From assembly GCA_019752515.1 (NCBI GenBank), contig JAIEMB010000001.1, forward strand, positions 1 through 64,000: a DNA stretch of 64,000 bases, read 5' to 3'. Position 1 is the stretch's first letter. The number at the start of each line of letters is the position of its first letter. A program made the position numbers and the translations under genes. Below are positions 62,526 through 64,000 of the stretch, one piece after another. The stretch comes from Alphaproteobacteria bacterium (GTDB lineage Bacteria > Pseudomonadota > Alphaproteobacteria > UBA9655). The notes beneath the pieces are model-generated. The model was not told the origin of the DNA. It searched no databases and was given only the letters and a program-made list of their open reading frames with translations.

Positions 62526-62870
62526 ATGAATACCATCAATAAAATCAAAAATTCTTTTAAAAGGAACTCAGTGTATACAGCGGAGGTTAAGACATTCTGT
62601 CTTTTGATGATTGCTTTCCTGATGTTTACACCTGAGGCATTTGGCGTTGCTAATACGAACGACGCCGGCTTTAATCAGAGCACCACAAATCTTGTGGCTA
62701 TCATCAACAATAGCCTTGTGCCCATTACGCTCATTGCTGGGTGTCTTGCCAGTGCAGCTCTTGCCTTTATGAAATCAACACCCACGCCTTTCGTCATTGC
62801 GATCCTGACCACCATTAGCTTTGGCTTTGCAAAAGTCTGGATCAATACCACCTATGCTATTTGCGTGTGA
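62526..62870 (+). CDS. traA: Conjugative pilin precursor, TraA/VirB2-like
   Basis: The 114-residue form from ATG 62526 has AAGGAG eight bases before; an ATG at 62469 with its own AAGGAG would add 19 residues. A long leader (about 1-40, LLMIAFLMFTPEAFG) precedes a mature part with two membrane helices (LVAIINNSLVPITLIAGCLASAALAFM and FVIAILTTISFGFAKVW). This is the F-pilin/VirB2 pattern. traL follows after 12 bases. Confidence 0.75.
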   Translation: MNTINKIKNSFKRNSVYTAEVKTFCLLMIAFLMFTPEAFGVANTNDAGFNQSTTNLVAIINNSLVPITLIAGCLASAALAFMKSTPTPFVIAILTTISFGFAKVWINTTYAICV

Positions 62871-62882
62871 AGGATAGTGAGC

Positions 62883-63173
62883 ATGGATCGGAATGAGAAC
62901 TTTCTTTTGAATCGTTTAGATAAGCCCTTACGGTTTTTAGGTATCAACAAGGACGAAGCCCTGGTTGTGGTTATTCCTCTCTTTGGGGGATTATTTATGG
63001 GCTGGATAGTCTCCGGCTTTCTTGTGGGGATAGGGGTTCTTTCTCTTGTTCGCACCCTCAAGAAGCAAAATGAAGGCTCTATGCTCATTCATGCACTCTA
63101 TTGGCATCTTCCGACTCCTAAAAAGTCCATGAAGCTGCCTGTGCCTTCTCATATTCGAGAGATGATTGGGTAA
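62883..63173 (+). CDS. traL: Type IV secretion protein TraL
   Basis: The 96-residue protein has the TraL/VirB3-like start (NFLLNRLDKPLRFLGINKDEALVVVIPLFGG) and a membrane hairpin (about 26-60). It is an inner-membrane part of the F-type pilus machine. I prefer ATG 62883 (AAGGA eight bases before) over GTG 62877. Its stop shares one base with the traE start. Confidence 0.85.
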   Translation: MDRNENFLLNRLDKPLRFLGINKDEALVVVIPLFGGLFMGWIVSGFLVGIGVLSLVRTLKKQNEGSMLIHALYWHLPTPKKSMKLPVPSHIREMIG

Positions 63174-63733
63174 TGGAAGCAGATTTTCTCCGTCACAATA
63201 TTCTTGAAACTATTTCTCAGAGAAATGCTTGGATAGGCATATCCACCCTCATGGCTATGAGTACTGTTCTTTTAAGCATGGCGATTTTTCTTAAAAATGA
63301 GCGCACGATTTTAGTCCCTCCACATATTACTAAAACTCTCTGGGTGGAAGGAGGGACAGTTTCAAAGGAATATTTAGAAGAAATGGGACTTTATATATCC
63401 AAGCTTCTTTTGGATCTTTCTCCTACGAGTTTTGCTTATAACCATGAGACGCTTTTAAAGTACGCCACTCCTGAAGCTTATGGGATTTTGAAAAAACAGC
63501 TTATAGAGGATGGGGAGCATTACACAAAGCTTCAGCTCTCAACCCACTTTAAACCCACAGAAGTTAAAGCTAACCCGAACAAATTCTTTGTTGAGGTGAA
63601 GGGAAATCTCACCAGCTATGTGGCGGGCAAAGAGATTCACTCTTCTTTAGAGACCCTTTCTTTGCAATTTAGCTTACGAGGTGCAGGACTTCTTTTAGAA
63701 AAAGTTACAGGAGGGCACTCTCATGGTGAGTAG
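63173..63733 (+). CDS. traE: Type IV secretion protein TraE
   Basis: The 186-residue protein has one N-terminal membrane helix (about 20-40), then a periplasmic domain with TILVPPHITKTLWVEGGTVSKEYLEEMGLYISKLLLDLSP, the TraE/VirB5-8-like signature of F-type systems. It is required for pilus assembly. It overlaps traK by 11 bases. Confidence 0.9.
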   Translation: MEADFLRHNILETISQRNAWIGISTLMAMSTVLLSMAIFLKNERTILVPPHITKTLWVEGGTVSKEYLEEMGLYISKLLLDLSPTSFAYNHETLLKYATPEAYGILKKQLIEDGEHYTKLQLSTHFKPTEVKANPNKFFVEVKGNLTSYVAGKEIHSSLETLSLQFSLRGAGLLLEKVTGGHSHGE

Positions 63734-64000
63734 ATTTTTGATTTCGTTATTAGCAGGAAGCGCAGCTCATGCGGCCATTGTACGTTCCCTTGATGAGATG
63801 AAGGTTATTGAAGTCCCCATTTCTCAACAAGGGCTTACCCGTATTAAGGTGCAGGATGATCGCATTCTTCATGTTTTTGGGAATGCGGGAGAATATGCTC
63901 TAGAGACAGATGAGAACCAAGGGCAGATCTTTATCCGTCCCACCCCTTTAGAAGGGACATCTTCAAAACCAATTAGCTTCACACTCACAACCGAATTAGG
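63723..64000 (+). CDS. traK: Type IV secretion protein TraK, 5' part
   Basis: The frame from ATG 63723 is open to the window end (92 codons). It has a signal peptide (MVSRFLISLLAGSAAHAA, cleavage near residue 17) and the start of a secretin-like VirB9-type domain (LTRIKVQDDRILHVFGNAGEYALETDENQGQIFIRP). The order traA-traL-traE-traK matches F. The gene is cut by the window edge. Confidence 0.82.
   Translation, partial: MVSRFLISLLAGSAAHAAIVRSLDEMKVIEVPISQQGLTRIKVQDDRILHVFGNAGEYALETDENQGQIFIRPTPLEGTSSKPISFTLTTEL

Larger units (their letters stand above)
53312..64000. mobile_element. Integrative conjugative element with F-type transfer genes, left part
   Basis: The stretch starts right after tRNA-Arg and runs off the window. 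It holds repeats, two cargo genes, an XRE repressor opposite an AlpA/excisionase-like gene, two replication genes, an SSB and traA, traL, traE, traK in F-plasmid order with overlapping ends. No integrase gene lies in the window. The cargo (histidine kinase-like and TPR genes) recalls the RAGE elements of Rickettsiales. The exact left end is inferred from the tRNA; the right end is outside. Confidence 0.7.

Overview
The window is 64 kb of AT-rich alphaproteobacterial DNA. The gene content suits a host-associated member of the Holosporales/Paracaedibacter-Caedibacter type, or a relative near the Rickettsiales. Pointers are the many secreted eukaryotic-like proteins (Sel1 repeats, an F-box-like protein, a secreted NB-ARC/TPR protein, secreted HAD-like proteins with acidic tails), decaying genes, an orphan type VI secretion cassette, and an F-type conjugative element with RAGE-like cargo. 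The taxonomic call is inference from content; no rRNA lies in the window.

Layout. 0.1-1.1 kb: two small minus-strand genes, one cut short by a 26-bp tandem duplication. 1.1-12 kb: trmB with an MHS transporter, a MotA/ExbB-like channel, a secretin, D-Ala-D-Ala dipeptidase, a BrnQ transporter, a MarR-type regulator, a TipF-like degenerate EAL protein, a secreted HAD protein and nusB. 11.8-17.4 kb: the outer-membrane lipid asymmetry system in two blocks, mlaE-mlaF-mlaD-OMP (minus) and mlaA-mlaC (plus), with aroK between. 17.4-29.2 kb: housekeeping genes xerD, accA, a PmtA-like methyltransferase, xerC, transaldolase, priA, a Sel1 protein, coaD, gyrA and ssb. 29.4-33 kb: a cysteine-rich secreted protein, a second MHS transporter, a SpoIIAA-like protein and an orphan ABC substrate-binding protein behind a histidine-rich mini-ORF. 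33.1-36.3 kb: VgrG, MORN-type repeats and a PAAR-like DUF4280 protein, packed like an operon. 36.3-51.2 kb: metabolism and stress genes (threonine dehydratase, flavin reductase, aldo/keto reductase, a NAT-GNAT fusion, MsrB, 2-Cys peroxiredoxin), secreted proteins and a cysteine-patterned mini-protein. 51.3-53.3 kb: an ABC-F ATPase and tRNA-Arg(CCU).

From just after tRNA-Arg to the window edge there appears to be an integrative conjugative element. It carries cargo (a degenerate membrane histidine kinase overlapping a secreted NB-ARC/TPR gene), an XRE repressor with a palindromic operator facing an AlpA/excisionase-like gene, two paralogous replication genes, an SSB, and the first F-type transfer genes traA, traL, traE and traK. 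The last runs off the window.

Two observations stand out. First, a dispersed palindromic repeat family with three copies (10351-10443, 19407-19465, 29461-29562). Two copies lie in frame inside genes, each just upstream of a signal-peptide hydrophobic core, much as Rickettsia palindromic elements sit in genes; a paralog of one host gene (43952-44896) lacks the insert. Second, ten 21-bp-phased palindromic iterons (60916-61160) inside the coding region of the element's larger replication gene, an arrangement like the lambda origin within gene O. Several genes show recent decay or slippage: the 26-bp duplication, a homopolymer shift in the msrB signal peptide, and an in-frame amber codon in the F-box-like gene.
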